DNA from: Pseudomonas helleri
Lineage (GTDB): Bacteria; Pseudomonadota; Gammaproteobacteria; Pseudomonadales; Pseudomonadaceae
Direction: 5' to 3'
Length of the DNA stretch: 44,119 nt
Assembly (NCBI RefSeq): GCF_009600315.1
Contig: NZ_WIWC01000043.1
Span: forward strand, 1-44,119
The notes beneath the pieces are model-generated. The model saw only the letters and a list, made by a program, of their open reading frames with translations, was not told the DNA's origin and searched no databases. Made by a program: the position numbers and the translations under genes. Of this stretch, positions 24,175-33,081 are shown in pieces (position 1 is the first letter of the stretch; the number at the start of each line of letters is the position of its first letter).

Positions 24175-24916
24175 CTGCCAGCAACGCCGCGCACAGCAGC
24201 AAAAAGGCACAATACAGCCCGCGCAATAGACGCTCCGGTATGGCGTGAGCCATCTTCACGCCCCAACTGATGCTTAGCAGGCCGCCGATCGCCAGTGGCA
24301 CACCCATGGCCCAGTTAACCTCACCGTGTGCGGCATAGGTCAGCAGGGTCACCGTAGTGCTCGGCGCAGCAAGCGCCAGCGACAAGCCTTGAGCAACTAC
24401 TTGGGTGGTGCCAAAGACGCTGGTCAGCACGGGAACCGCCACCACCGCACCGCCCACCCCAAACAGCCCACCGGTGGTACCCGCGACAGCGCCCAACAGC
24501 CCAAACCACGGCCAGCCAAAGCGCGACCCGGTCACTGGTGAAACCGACAAGGTGAACATTTTGATCAGGTTATACAGGGTGATCGCGAGCAGAAAGGCGA
24601 CAAATCCCCAGCGGATAATGCGTCCGTCAACCCCGACAGCGAGCATTGCGCCTAACCAGGCGAAGCTGAAACTCATCAGCACCAGCGGCAATGCCTGACG
24701 CAGATTGATCCGGTTACGCTGCTGATAGCGATACAGCGCCAGAAACACATTGGGCACTGACATTGCCAAAGCAGTCCCTTGCGCCAATTGCTGATCCAGC
24801 CCGAACCACAACCCGAGTACCGGGATCGCGATCAAGCCGCCACCGATCCCGAATAACCCGCCCAACGCCCCCATGGCGATACCCAAGGCGCCATACATTA
24901 CAAAATCCATCAACAT
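24164..24916 (-). CDS. TauE/SafE-family (DUF81) membrane transporter
   Basis: The 250-residue inner-membrane protein has about eight hydrophobic helices and the internal duplication typical of TauE/SafE: GGLFGIGGGLIAIPVL (residues 19-34) and GGLFGVGGAVVAVPVL (about 149-164). Members export sulfite, sulfoacetate or other small organic anions; the substrate cannot be told here. AGAGGGG precedes the ATG at 24916. It converges on and overlaps the LysR gene, so antisense interference between the two ends is possible. Confidence 0.88.
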   Translation of the reverse strand: MLMDFVMYGALGIAMGALGGLFGIGGGLIAIPVLGLWFGLDQQLAQGTALAMSVPNVFLALYRYQQRNRINLRQALPLVLMSFSFAWLGAMLAVGVDGRIIRWGFVAFLLAITLYNLIKMFTLSVSPVTGSRFGWPWFGLLGAVAGTTGGLFGVGGAVVAVPVLTSVFGTTQVVAQGLSLALAAPSTTVTLLTYAAHGEVNWAMGVPLAIGGLLSISWGVKMAHAIPERLLRGLYCAFLLLCAALLAVKA

Positions 24917-25000
24917 TACGGCCCCTCTTCGTGAACGCGCATGCTATCCACTCGCCAGCGCCCGGCAAAGCGTTAAAGCGCGCACTTTTTAACGGCGAAA

Positions 25001-25028
25001 AAAAACCCGGCCTTGAGGCCGGGTTTTT
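25001..25028. terminator. Terminator of efp
   Basis: AAAAACCCGGCC and GGCCGGGTTTTT pair perfectly over 12 bp around TTGA. It lies 22 bp beyond the efp stop, with T-runs in both directions. Confidence 0.95.
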
Positions 25029-25050
25029 CAACGTACGGTTAACGCCAGGC

Positions 25051-25623
25051 TTAAACCTTGGCGCGGCCCTTGTAGGAGCCACCGTCACGGGTGTCGATCT
25101 CGATCCAGTCGCCGATTTCCACGAAATCTGCAACGCTCAGCTCGGTACCGTTTTTCAGTTTGGCAGGCTTCATCACCTTGCCCGAAGTGTCGCCGCGAGC
25201 GGAACCTTCGGTGTAGTCAACCTGACGCACGATAGTGGTCGGCAGCTCTACGGATACCAGACGCTCTTCGAAGAAGATAGCTTCGCAAACGTCGGTCATG
25301 CCTTCTTCGATGAAAGGCAGAACGGCTTCGATGTCTTCAGCGTTCAGCTCGTACATGGTGTAGTCAGTGGTGTCCATGAACGTGTAGGTGTCACCGCTGA
25401 TGAAGGACAGGGTCGCTTCTTTGCGATCCAGGATCACGTCATCCAGCTTGTCGTCAGCGCTGTATACGATTTCAGTCTTGTAGCCAGTCAGCAGGTTCTT
25501 CAGCTTGGTCTTCATGATTGCGCTGTTACGACCGGACTTGGTGAATTCAGCTTTCTGAACCAACCAAGGATCGTTTTCGAGCTTGATGACTGTACCGGGT
25601 TTAAGCTCTTTACCAGTTTTCAT
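25051..25623 (-). CDS. efp: Translation elongation factor P
   Basis: The 190-residue, three-domain factor relieves ribosome stalling at polyproline stretches. The tip residue of domain I is Arg32 (TKSGRNSAI), the form rhamnosylated by EarP, in place of the lysine modified by EpmA/B. The earP gene lies 49 bp upstream on the same strand, so modifier and target are made together. Domain III ends in the usual GDWIEIDTRDGGSYKGRAK. A strong terminator follows. Confidence 0.97.
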   Translation of the reverse strand: MKTGKELKPGTVIKLENDPWLVQKAEFTKSGRNSAIMKTKLKNLLTGYKTEIVYSADDKLDDVILDRKEATLSFISGDTYTFMDTTDYTMYELNAEDIEAVLPFIEEGMTDVCEAIFFEERLVSVELPTTIVRQVDYTEGSARGDTSGKVMKPAKLKNGTELSVADFVEIGDWIEIDTRDGGSYKGRAKV

Positions 25624-25672
25624 TGCGAGTATCCGAATTTGGATTGAGATTTACAAAAATCTAGGCCGCGTA

Positions 25673-26806
25673 TCATATCCAATTTCTATAAAACAGTACT
25701 AGCGCTTGCGCAAGATCAGCCTGCAATGACTGTTCCAGACACCAGCGTTCAGCATGCGCAGTAAGCTCTGGCCAGTGCTCAAGCAGCAGATTCCAGCCTG
25801 AGGCCATATCTGAACCGGCATTCCAGGCATGCCACAGGCTTGTGAACGCATGAGCCGCGGCGGGCGTAAGGTCTTTCACATACAACGCGAGAAATGCATT
25901 GAGTTTGTCCCAGTGCGCATTTTCTTCCTGCTCATAGATGTGCCAAAGAAACGGCCGCCCCGCCCATTGCGCCCGCACAAACGAGTCCTCGCCGCGCACT
26001 GCATTGAAATCACAGCACCATAACAACGTGTCGTAATCCTGTTGACGGACAAACGGTAACGCCTGAACGACCAATGAACCCCGCTGCTCGACCGCCCCCG
26101 GCGCCAGCGCCTCCATCCCGAGCCAGCGCAACAAATCGCCCATAATCCGGCCTTGCGGCACCAGCAGATGAGTGGGCTTGTTGCCTGCGGCCATCGCATC
26201 CAGCCAACTGGCCAAGCCGGAATTTTCATAAGCGAACAGGGAAATGAGGCAGGCATTCTCAGCCGCATACACACCCAACCCCTGCAGAAATGCCTGTTTC
26301 GCTTGGGGACTTTGATCAAAAGCACGTCGCCGAGCCAGTAGATCCGCTTCACGCAGCAGCCCGCCAGTGCCCTCTCCAAACCCTGGAAAAAAGAACATAC
26401 GCTTCAAGCCATCAGGCCGCAGTGATGGCAAGCCATGACAACCACTGACCCAGTCTTCAGCGCTCAAATACTCCAGGTTGATCCACAAAGGGGGCGCTGG
26501 GCGGGCTTTCATGGCATGTAAATAAGCTTCTGGCAGCTTGCAGGCGAAAGCCTCAACCACCACATCCGCGACCTCCACCTCAGGCCATTGCTCGGGCCAC
26601 TGACATACCTGAACCCCCTGCTGCCATTGTTGCGCGACGCCAGCGTCAGCTTCTGGGCAAAGGGGTACAAACGCCCTTAAGTCATCCACCCACAGTCGTA
26701 CGCACTGCTGATGCTCGGCAACCAATTGCCGGGCCAGACGCCAAGTCACGCCAATGTCGCCGTAGTTATCGACCACACTGCAAAAAATATCCCAGGAGGC
26801 TTTCAT
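25673..26806 (-). CDS. earP: EF-P arginine rhamnosyltransferase EarP
   Basis: The 377-residue inverting glycosyltransferase transfers rhamnose from dTDP-rhamnose to Arg32 of EF-P. The N-terminal WDIFCSVVDNYGDIGVTWRL signature contains the Asp residues needed for catalysis. The C-terminal half (FVRQQDYDTLLWCCDFN and RGEDSFVRAQWAGRPFLWHIY) forms the nucleotide-sugar site. The ATG at 26806 (MKASWD) follows GGGAG; a GTG-like extension to 26821 adds five residues. It precedes efp, as remembered for P. aeruginosa PA2852-PA2851. Confidence 0.96.
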   Translation of the reverse strand: MKASWDIFCSVVDNYGDIGVTWRLARQLVAEHQQCVRLWVDDLRAFVPLCPEADAGVAQQWQQGVQVCQWPEQWPEVEVADVVVEAFACKLPEAYLHAMKARPAPPLWINLEYLSAEDWVSGCHGLPSLRPDGLKRMFFFPGFGEGTGGLLREADLLARRRAFDQSPQAKQAFLQGLGVYAAENACLISLFAYENSGLASWLDAMAAGNKPTHLLVPQGRIMGDLLRWLGMEALAPGAVEQRGSLVVQALPFVRQQDYDTLLWCCDFNAVRGEDSFVRAQWAGRPFLWHIYEQEENAHWDKLNAFLALYVKDLTPAAAHAFTSLWHAWNAGSDMASGWNLLLEHWPELTAHAERWCLEQSLQADLAQALVLFYRNWI

Positions 26807-26933
26807 TCCGGGCTCCCACATTCAAAGGGCTGATTGTCCGTATCTTTCAACGCACACAGAAGGCTTAAGGCGGAATAATCTGTCAGGCAGTCGTGCGACA
26901 ATCGCCGCCTGTCGTCTTGCTTGATTGAAAACC

Positions 26934-27416
26934 ATGAATAAAAACGCTGTGCACCTGTTGCTGTTGAAAAAACTCGAAGTTGACCTCGATGTGCTCCAAC
27001 GCGCAGCGCAAACGGCGTACGAAGCCGCGACCGACAAAGAAAATATTGCCGAGAACAAGTACGACACCCTTGGGCTTGAAGCCTCGTATCTGGCGACAGG
27101 CCAAGCGCGCCGGGTCGAAGAAATACGTCAGGCGCTTAAAAACTGCCAATCCATGACATGCGCCGCATTCGATGCAGCACACGGCATTCAGGTCGGGGAT
27201 TTAATCAAGCTGGAGGCCGCCAACGGCAACGAACAGTGGGTGTATCTCACCCCTGATGCCGCCGGGCTCAAGCTGATGCATGAAGCGCAGACGATCACCG
27301 TCATCACCCCGCGCTCACCCTTGGGCGCCGCACTGGTGCGCAAGCAACCTGACGACGACGTGCAGATCAGCGTAGGCGGTGCAGTGCAAACCTTTACTGT
27401 TTGCGACACCCTCTGA
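26934..27416 (+). CDS. GreA/GreB-family transcript cleavage factor-like protein
   Basis: The 160-residue protein has an N-terminal helical hairpin (about residues 8-75) with acidic residues at the turn (TDKENIAENKYDTLG). A GreA/B-type C-terminal beta domain follows (about 85-155; VGDLIKLEAANG and ITPRSPLGAAL). It could enter the secondary channel of RNA polymerase. It differs from true GreA and GreB elsewhere, so cleavage stimulation is unproven. The ATG at 26934 is preferred to a TTG nine bases upstream. Confidence 0.75.
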   Translation: MNKNAVHLLLLKKLEVDLDVLQRAAQTAYEAATDKENIAENKYDTLGLEASYLATGQARRVEEIRQALKNCQSMTCAAFDAAHGIQVGDLIKLEAANGNEQWVYLTPDAAGLKLMHEAQTITVITPRSPLGAALVRKQPDDDVQISVGGAVQTFTVCDTL

Positions 27417-27443
27417 CGCAGGTCTGGCGACTATCCCTTGACG

Positions 27444-27695
27444 TTACTTGGCAGCCATCAAACGATTGACTTCGCTGCGCACCATATTCGCGTACTCCGG
27501 GGGCGACATCGCATCCAGCTCGGCGCGCACCCATTGCGACCAGTTACCCTTGCGCTTGGCGCGCTCACCAAACAGGCGTGCCGCATCCCCTTTGGCTTTG
27601 CCCAGATTGCTCTGCCAGAGGTCATACAAACGGGATTTTTCATCTTCAAGCGCCGCACGCTCAGCGAGGGGCTTGTTGGCGAGGTTGAAGCTCAT
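27444..27695 (-). CDS. Conserved hypothetical small basic protein
   Basis: The 83-residue soluble protein starts MSFNLANKPLAERA and is rich in Lys, Arg, Glu and Ala, with predicted helices and a WSQWVRAELDAM segment. I do not recognise a named domain. AGGAAATTCAC upstream of the ATG at 27695 supports translation. It is convergent with the GreA/B-like gene, 27 bp apart. It could be a nucleic-acid or protein-binding small protein, but nothing in the sequence decides this. Confidence 0.65.
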   Translation of the reverse strand: MSFNLANKPLAERAALEDEKSRLYDLWQSNLGKAKGDAARLFGERAKRKGNWSQWVRAELDAMSPPEYANMVRSEVNRLMAAK

Positions 27696-27884
27696 GTGAA
27701 TTTCCTGCGGTGTAAATAAGGCGACATCTTACACCCTCGAAAGAAGTGTCTCAGTCTGGTTTTTAACTACGCTGTTACCTCAGGCTCAATCCGCCCTCAA
27801 AAAACAACCCGCAAATCGATGCAACTTTTTAGTCTCGGGTTGACTCCATAACTCATCACCCTTTGACCTGCTAGGAGTACCGCA

Positions 27885-28205
27885 ATGGCTCGTAAAAACG
27901 CCGTACAAGCTGCTGAAGATCAAATCAAGGATCAAGCGTTCAGCGAACTGCAAGATTTGATTGCCGAATCCGAAAAGCTGCTCAGTGACAGCGCATCGTT
28001 GGTGGGCGAAGAAGGCGAAACCCTGCGTGCACAAGTTGGCCTGAAACTGAAACAGGCGCTGGACTCGGTGAGCAATGTGCGTGAACGCACCAAGCCTGTG
28101 GTCGATGCGACCGAAAACTATATCGGCGGCCACCCTTGGCAAACCGTGGCCATCTCAGCCGGTTTCGGCTTGGTGGTAGGCCTGTTGTTGGGCCGCCGCA
28201 ACTAG
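27885..28205 (+). CDS. DUF883 (ElaB/YqjD-like) membrane-anchored protein
   Basis: The 106-residue protein has a long amphipathic helical region (about 1-80) and a C-terminal hydrophobic anchor ending GLVVGLLLGRRN, preceded by GGHPWQT. This is the ElaB/YqjD/YgaM family, inner-membrane proteins that associate with ribosomes in stationary phase in E. coli. TAGGAG precedes the ATG. A hairpin terminator follows. Confidence 0.9.
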   Translation: MARKNAVQAAEDQIKDQAFSELQDLIAESEKLLSDSASLVGEEGETLRAQVGLKLKQALDSVSNVRERTKPVVDATENYIGGHPWQTVAISAGFGLVVGLLLGRRN

Positions 28206-28223
28206 TCATCGTAGCGGCACACT

Positions 28224-28256
28224 GAAAGCCTCTCTCTGTCATGGAGAGGGGCTTTT
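28224..28256 (+). terminator. Terminator of DUF883 gene
   Basis: AAAGCC-TCTCTC pairs with GGAGAG-GGGCTTTT with one bulged base, ending in a short T-run, 18 bp after the stop. Confidence 0.75.
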
Positions 28257-28350
28257 CTGGTTAAAAAACCAGGAACCTAGACATATTTAATTACATTCAA
28301 AGCCAACAACCCGGATAATTCATCGCCCCACCCTGCCAATGAGACAGTCA

Positions 28351-29553
28351 ATGTCCGCCTCCACCCCTGCAACCAAACCTCTAAGCATGGCCCTGATTCT
28401 ACTGATGGCCACCGCCACGGGCTTGGCTGTCGCCAGCAACTATTACGCCCAGCCTTTGCTGCACACCATCGCCCAAGAGCTGGGCCTGAGCATGAGCAGC
28501 GCCGGCACCGTGGTGATTACCGCGCAACTCAGTTACGGCGTTGGTTTATTGCTGCTGGTTCCGCTGGGGGATTTGTTTGAGCAACGAAGGCTCATCGTCA
28601 CCATGACCGTACTCAGTGCCATGGGCCTGTTGATGAGCGCGTTCGCACCCTCACTGACCTGGCTATTGGTGGGTACAGCGATGACGGGGTTGTTTTCAGT
28701 CTCGGCGCAGGTGCTTGTGCCCATGGCGGCCAGCCTGGCAGACCCGCAGAGTCGCGGCCGTGTGGTGGGCACGCTGATGAGCGGTCTGCTATTGGGCATT
28801 TTGCTGGCTCGCACAGTCGCGGGCGCCCTGTCATCAGCCGGTGACTGGCGAGCTATTTACCTGCTCGCCGCAGCGCTGATGCTGATCAGTGCCATTGCCC
28901 TGTTCTGCGCACTGCCCAACCATCACCACAGCGCCGGACTGAGCTACCCAAAACTCATCGGCTCGGTGTTCAGGTTGTTTGTCGAAGAACCTGTGCTACG
29001 TCTGCGCGCACTGCTGGGCTTGCTGACCTTTTCACTGTTCGCCTTGTTTTGGACACCGTTGGCCTTTCTACTGGCCGTGCCGCCCTACAACTTTTCCGAC
29101 GCGGTCATTGGTTTGTTTGGCCTCGCGGGCGCCGTCGGCGCAGTGGCTGCAAACTGGGCCGGGCGTATGGCCGATCGCGGCAAAGGCCAACTGGCCACAA
29201 CCATCGGCCTGCTGGTTTTACTCGCAAGCTGGTTGCCAATGGCGTATGCCGGGCATTCACTGGCCGCCTTGCTGATTGGCGTGCTGGCCCTCGATTTTGC
29301 CGTACAACTGGTACACGTCAGCAACCAGAACGCTGTATTCAAGGTTCGTCCAGCCGCACGAAATCGCCTGAACGCCGGTTATATCACCTGCTATTTCATT
29401 GGTGGCGCTTTAGGCTCACTGGTGGGCGCGCAGACCTATCCGGCATTTGGCTGGGACGGCATCGTCATCGTAGGGGCGGTAGTGGCAACACTGGCACTGG
29501 CGGTATGGGGATTTAGCCTGCAACGCGAAAGCAAATTACAACCTGTCGGGTAA
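28351..29553 (+). CDS. MFS transporter (YnfM/NepI-like)
   Basis: The 400-residue protein has about twelve hydrophobic helices. It carries the MFS loop signature after helix 2 (PLGDLFEQRRLI) and a second basic loop at RMADRGKGQ. N-terminal ASNYYAQPLLHTIAQELG is typical of sugar- or drug-efflux MFS proteins of the YnfM type. The substrate is unknown. The ATG at 28339 is an alternative start; GAGACAG precedes 28351. No regulator is adjacent. Confidence 0.87.
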   Translation: MSASTPATKPLSMALILLMATATGLAVASNYYAQPLLHTIAQELGLSMSSAGTVVITAQLSYGVGLLLLVPLGDLFEQRRLIVTMTVLSAMGLLMSAFAPSLTWLLVGTAMTGLFSVSAQVLVPMAASLADPQSRGRVVGTLMSGLLLGILLARTVAGALSSAGDWRAIYLLAAALMLISAIALFCALPNHHHSAGLSYPKLIGSVFRLFVEEPVLRLRALLGLLTFSLFALFWTPLAFLLAVPPYNFSDAVIGLFGLAGAVGAVAANWAGRMADRGKGQLATTIGLLVLLASWLPMAYAGHSLAALLIGVLALDFAVQLVHVSNQNAVFKVRPAARNRLNAGYITCYFIGGALGSLVGAQTYPAFGWDGIVIVGAVVATLALAVWGFSLQRESKLQPVG

Positions 29554-29657
29554 GCACTGCTGCAACACTTTTCATCCCCCGGGTAACTCGCTAGGATGCG
29601 TAACCCACCTGAAGACGGCTCGCCCAAGCGGGTCGCCTTATTGTTTCGAGACGCCGC

Positions 29658-29954
29658 ATGATCCCTAAAGAATCCCGTAACGAGCTGGCCCTGGACACCT
29701 TCATCAAGTCGCACCCTGAGCTGCTTGAAGAAATGAAAGACCTGAGCGCTGAAGACCGTCAGCAACAAATTCTCTGGGCATTCGAAGATGAAGCTCAAAA
29801 CCGCGGGCTTGACCCTTGGGAGCTGGCGCTGGAGCTGATCGCTCGCAGTCCCGAAGAACTCAAGGCCATGCGCCTCGAAGTCCATCAGGAAGTCGCTGAA
29901 GCACTGGACATGAGCTGGGAAGAATATTGCGGATTCAATGACATCACGGTTTGA
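29658..29954 (+). CDS. Conserved hypothetical acidic protein (possibly DUF6388)
   Basis: The 98-residue acidic helical protein is rich in Glu, Leu and Asp, with two LxxEDRQQQ/PEELKAMR-like helices and a C-terminal SWEEYCGFNDI. I think it matches the small Pseudomonas family DUF6388, but this is from memory. No signal peptide or TM helix. It lies 104 bp after the MFS gene and may be read from its own promoter. Function unknown. Confidence 0.7.
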   Translation: MIPKESRNELALDTFIKSHPELLEEMKDLSAEDRQQQILWAFEDEAQNRGLDPWELALELIARSPEELKAMRLEVHQEVAEALDMSWEEYCGFNDITV

Positions 29955-30076
29955 TGCCGTCACGCTTGCAGGCGACACGCGGCCAGCAAATCGCCGTTCG
30001 TCACCTGCACTGCACTAAATCACTACGCCAGCACACCAATATCAGGTACGACTCCCCAATGTCTGGAGACGCAACC

Positions 30077-30409
30077 ATGATGACCTCGCCGCTCAAACTG
30101 CTCCCGTTGGCCGCACTGCTCTGTGCGCTCTCTACAAACGCCTTCGCCGCCTCGCCGCCAGGCCCGACTGTACCCACCAACCCTCAGGAGCCACCTGCGG
30201 GCCAAGATATAAAACCAACCATTACCCCCGACGCCAAGATCCACAACGATTCGGATGTACCTACACATCCTTCTGTGGACCCGCATATGCAGGGCAATGA
30301 CCCTGGCCGTCAAGGCGGTATGAATACAGACGGTAATGGCCCTATGGGTGACGACGATGACAGCCCTGCCAGTGCGATCCCCGCACCTTCAGGCACGATG
30401 AAACCTTAA
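30077..30409 (+). CDS. Small secreted Pro/Asp-rich hypothetical protein
   Basis: The 110-residue protein begins with a clear signal peptide (MMTSPLKLLPLAALLCALS, cleavage after AFA). The mature part of about 85 residues is disordered, rich in Pro, Asp, Gly, Asn and Thr, with an acidic GDDDDSP stretch. No domain is recognised. GGAG nine bases before the ATG at 30077 decides the start. The flexible acidic mature chain suggests a periplasmic or surface role such as cation binding, which is speculative. Confidence 0.65.
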   Translation: MMTSPLKLLPLAALLCALSTNAFAASPPGPTVPTNPQEPPAGQDIKPTITPDAKIHNDSDVPTHPSVDPHMQGNDPGRQGGMNTDGNGPMGDDDDSPASAIPAPSGTMKP

Positions 30410-30542
30410 GCCAAGCCAGGCTGCGTCTCAGACGATGCAGCCTGTTCCCATCGTTCAATTTCATTCAACAAGACCCAGCGTAAACAGAATTTCAGATGAA
30501 GGCTGAGGTCATAACTGACCTACCCCTTTATGGATTGCTGTC

Positions 30543-30950
30543 ATGCGTTTCGAAAAAATCTCCCAAAACCTGTCCAAAATGGCCGGGAGCCCCCGAACCT
30601 TCCAGTTCGCCCTTTTCATGATCGTGCTATGGGCAGCCTCTGGCCCGTGGTTTCACTACAACGATACCTGGCAATTGATCATCAATACTTCCACCACCAT
30701 CATCACGTTTTTGATGGTTTTCTTGATCCAGAACACCCAAAACCGGGACAACGATGTGCTGCACATCAAGATTGACGAGCTGCTGCGCGCCACCCAGCAA
30801 GCACAGAACGCCGTACTGGGCCTGGATAGGCTCACGGCGAAAGAACTCACAGCAATCCGCAAACAGTACCAACGGATGGGCGAGGATCAGGAAATGCAAT
30901 TGAACGTCACTGAAACTTCCGTCAAAGCCACCCTCACCAAAACGCAGTGA
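30543..30950 (+). CDS. Low-affinity iron permease-family membrane protein
   Basis: The 135-residue protein has two TM helices (about residues 21-38 and 44-63) with FLIQNTQNRD between TM2 and a helical cytoplasmic tail. This matches the bacterial members of the low-affinity iron permease family (Fet4-related, PF04120), which are much shorter than the fungal transporters. Transport by a two-helix protein is unproven. It is monocistronic and convergent with the DUF4142 gene. Confidence 0.8.
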   Translation: MRFEKISQNLSKMAGSPRTFQFALFMIVLWAASGPWFHYNDTWQLIINTSTTIITFLMVFLIQNTQNRDNDVLHIKIDELLRATQQAQNAVLGLDRLTAKELTAIRKQYQRMGEDQEMQLNVTETSVKATLTKTQ

Positions 30951-31003
30951 TGCCCTGCTTTCGCCACTGCCAGCTGTAGCCATGGGTAGCCGAGCGCAGA
31001 GCA

Positions 31004-31522
31004 TCAGGACTTGTGATGGGCATCAACGAGCTTTTTGGCCATCACCAAGTGCATTTCAAATTTAGGCAAATACTTCTCTGCAAAGGCTTTCAGTGCGGGC
31101 GACGCGGGCTTATCCACTTGCTGCTTGAACAGTTGGATTGCATCTTCACGCGCCTTCACCTGACTGGCGGCATAGGCCGCATCAAATGAATCGTCCTCCT
31201 GCACCTCAAGCATCAAGGGCTTGGCTTTGTTAAGTACTTCTTCGTGCGTCGGAACGGGCAGATCTTGTTCACTGGCAATTTTCTTCAAGTCACGGTTGGC
31301 GTCTGTCTGATCCTTGATGATTTCGACTGCATAACTTTCGATATCGGTGGACGAGGTTTTACCAATTGCCATTCGGCTGATTTCAATTTCGGCAACACCG
31401 GTTGCGGAGGCCTTTTCAACAAACTCGGCCGGGCTATTTGCCATCGCTGGACTGGCTACCAACGCGCAACACGCTAAAGCACAGCCGCCGACAAAGCGAT
31501 TAAGACCCTTCAGGGTATTCAT
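31004..31522 (-). CDS. Secreted DUF4142-domain protein
   Basis: The 172-residue protein has a signal peptide (about 1-28, ending SPAMA). A four-helix DUF4142 domain follows (about 30-168) with EFVEKASATGVAEIEISRMA at its start and AEKYLPKFEMHLVMAKKL at its end. These ferritin-like helical bundles are common in the periplasm and often stress-induced, but no activity is established. GGAGGA lies before the ATG at 31522. Confidence 0.88.
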   Translation of the reverse strand: MNTLKGLNRFVGGCALACCALVASPAMANSPAEFVEKASATGVAEIEISRMAIGKTSSTDIESYAVEIIKDQTDANRDLKKIASEQDLPVPTHEEVLNKAKPLMLEVQEDDSFDAAYAASQVKAREDAIQLFKQQVDKPASPALKAFAEKYLPKFEMHLVMAKKLVDAHHKS

Positions 31523-31688
31523 AACATCCTCCAGAAAAAGGCAGGTTTATTCCTTGCACAGAATCTGAAGGCCGGGAGGGGCAAAGGTTTAGATGAGGTC
31601 GCACTTTTCTGACGAGCGGAACGGTGATGCGTGCCAGAAAGCGCCAACCTGAGAGCACAACCCATGAAAACTCGCTCAGGAACTTAAG

Positions 31689-32171
31689 ATGACCGCAATG
31701 TCAGAGCCAAGCCCAATCAGCGCATTAGACGCTCCAGAAAGGCTCCGTCCCAGCAACTACCCTGAGCCCTTTGCCGCCCTCACGCAGGGGCGCAAAAAAA
31801 GGCCGCTGGGCGACCTCTTCAATCTCCAAAACTTTGGCGTGAACCTGATCCATCTCTCACCGGGAAGCCTCTCAGCACTTCACCACACACATTCGCGGCA
31901 AGATGAATTTATCTATGTCCTGGAAGGTTATCCCACCTTGATTCGCGGGGAGACGACCTTACAACTCGCACCCGGAATGATTGCGGGATTTCCATCCCAA
32001 GGCCTTGCACACCACTTGGAGAATCGATCTGACCAGGAGTGCATCATCCTTGAGGTGGGCGACCGCAGTGCGGGAGACTGCGTGACCTACCCGTTTGACG
32101 ACCTACAAACCGTAGAGGGTACTGACGGCAAGTGGCACTTCACGCATAAAGATGGCAGGCCTTATGAGTAA
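31689..32171 (+). CDS. Cupin-domain protein
   Basis: The 160-residue single-domain cupin has metal-ligand motif 1 HHTHSRQDEFIYVLEG (His-His-Glu) and motif 2 PSQGLAHHLEN. Length and the C-terminal FPFDD/GKWHFTHKDG resemble bacterial cupins of unknown substrate. The start is either 31689 or an ATG at 31698. It precedes the toxin-antitoxin pair by 137 bp but is probably unrelated. Confidence 0.85.
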   Translation: MTAMSEPSPISALDAPERLRPSNYPEPFAALTQGRKKRPLGDLFNLQNFGVNLIHLSPGSLSALHHTHSRQDEFIYVLEGYPTLIRGETTLQLAPGMIAGFPSQGLAHHLENRSDQECIILEVGDRSAGDCVTYPFDDLQTVEGTDGKWHFTHKDGRPYE

Positions 32172-32251
32172 TAAGAGATAGGCTGTTGGTCAACCTCCCC
32201 CCTTATGCTCGCTCGTCAGGTCAGTCGACAAAGGACTATTCCACTCAAAAA

Positions 32252-32292
32252 TTAGCGTATACAGTCAAAACCATCAAAACTTTGTATACACC
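32252..32292. promoter_or_regulatory. Promoter/operator of the toxin-antitoxin pair
   Basis: Two GTATAC palindromes lie at 32257-32262 and 32284-32289, 27 bp apart, each within a TATACA box that could serve as a -10 element. They end 20 bp before the antitoxin start. A ribbon-helix-helix antitoxin typically binds such repeats for autoregulation. Binding is inferred. Confidence 0.55.
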
Positions 32293-32308
32293 TGACGAGG
32301 ACAACATC

Positions 32309-32572
32309 ATGGTTTCTCCAGTGCTGTCATTCCGTGTCGAAGAGACGCTGGTGGAACAGCTTGATCAGCTGTCCGAAGCTACGGATCGCGACCGCCAATA
32401 CCACCTCAAGCGTGCCTTGGCTCGCTACATCGAGGCTGAGTCCTGGCACATCAAAGCCATTGCCGAAGGCATCGCTGATGCTGACGCAGGCAACCTGACA
32501 GACTTTAAAACCATCAAAGACAAATGGGTGAACCGTGCCAAACATCGCGCTGACGGACAAAGCGAGCAGTGA
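32309..32572 (+). CDS. Ribbon-helix-helix antitoxin (ParD/CopG-like)
   Basis: The 87-residue protein begins with a beta strand (VLSFRVEETLVEQLDQLS) followed by two helices, the CopG/ParD-type DNA-binding fold. The C-terminal tail (about 50-87) should wrap the toxin. GAGGA eight bases before the ATG at 32309 sets the start; the frame open to 32186 lacks a site. It overlaps the downstream toxin gene by 38 bp, so the pair is co-transcribed. Confidence 0.85.
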   Translation: MVSPVLSFRVEETLVEQLDQLSEATDRDRQYHLKRALARYIEAESWHIKAIAEGIADADAGNLTDFKTIKDKWVNRAKHRADGQSEQ

Positions 32573-32825
32573 TCTCGACTCGATTCACGAGTATTACGAA
32601 TCACGCTTAGGCTCTGCCGCAGCGAATGCCGCACTGCTCCAGATCATTGAAGCGCTGGAGCAACTGGGAACCTTCACCGGCCTTGGGCGCCCTTCACAAA
32701 CGCCCGATGTGCGGGAGCTGATTCTGGCCAAATTCCCTTTTATAGCGCCGTACAGACTGATGCATAACGAGGTGCAAGTTCTGCGTATTCTTCACCAGAG
32801 CACGGAGCGACAAGAAAACTGGTAA
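32535..32825 (+). CDS. ParE/RelE-superfamily toxin
   Basis: The 96-residue protein has the ParE layout: a short N-terminal strand (IALTDKASSDLDSIHEYY), two helices, and a beta sheet with the conserved VRELILAKFPFIAPYRL and a C-terminal VLRILHQSTERQ. ParE members poison DNA gyrase, while RelE members cleave mRNA; the YY/ERQ pattern and antitoxin type favour ParE. The GTG at 32535 gives the normal length. It is complete and probably functional. It sits 256 bp from the 3' end of a tRNA-Ser gene. Confidence 0.85.
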   Translation: MPNIALTDKASSDLDSIHEYYESRLGSAAANAALLQIIEALEQLGTFTGLGRPSQTPDVRELILAKFPFIAPYRLMHNEVQVLRILHQSTERQENW

Positions 32826-33031
32826 TTGCCCGTGCCTGCAATGCAAGATCAGAGCCTTGCACTTAGCACGCCTGTAGCTGCGCTACCGTACAAGCCTATA
32901 AAGCTGCACTACTAGAAACATGTCACCACCATTGGTGCCAAGGATACCTTCCCGCCCTCGCCCGCATGCTCGAACCCAACTATCAGCCCCAGATCTGTCC
33001 CACATCGCCCTTTTCCAGACGCCAGAAACCA

Positions 33032-33069
33032 CAAACCCCCGACTTTCTCTAGGAAAATCAGGGGTTTGT
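33032..33069 (-). terminator. Hairpin downstream of tRNA-Ser
   Basis: CAAACCCC(C)GA...TTTC and GAAA..TC-GGGGTTTG form a long imperfect stem around TCTAG, 13 bp beyond the tRNA 3' end. The T-runs are poor on both strands, but the position fits transcript ending. Confidence 0.55.
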
Positions 33070-33081
33070 GTTTGTAGAATG

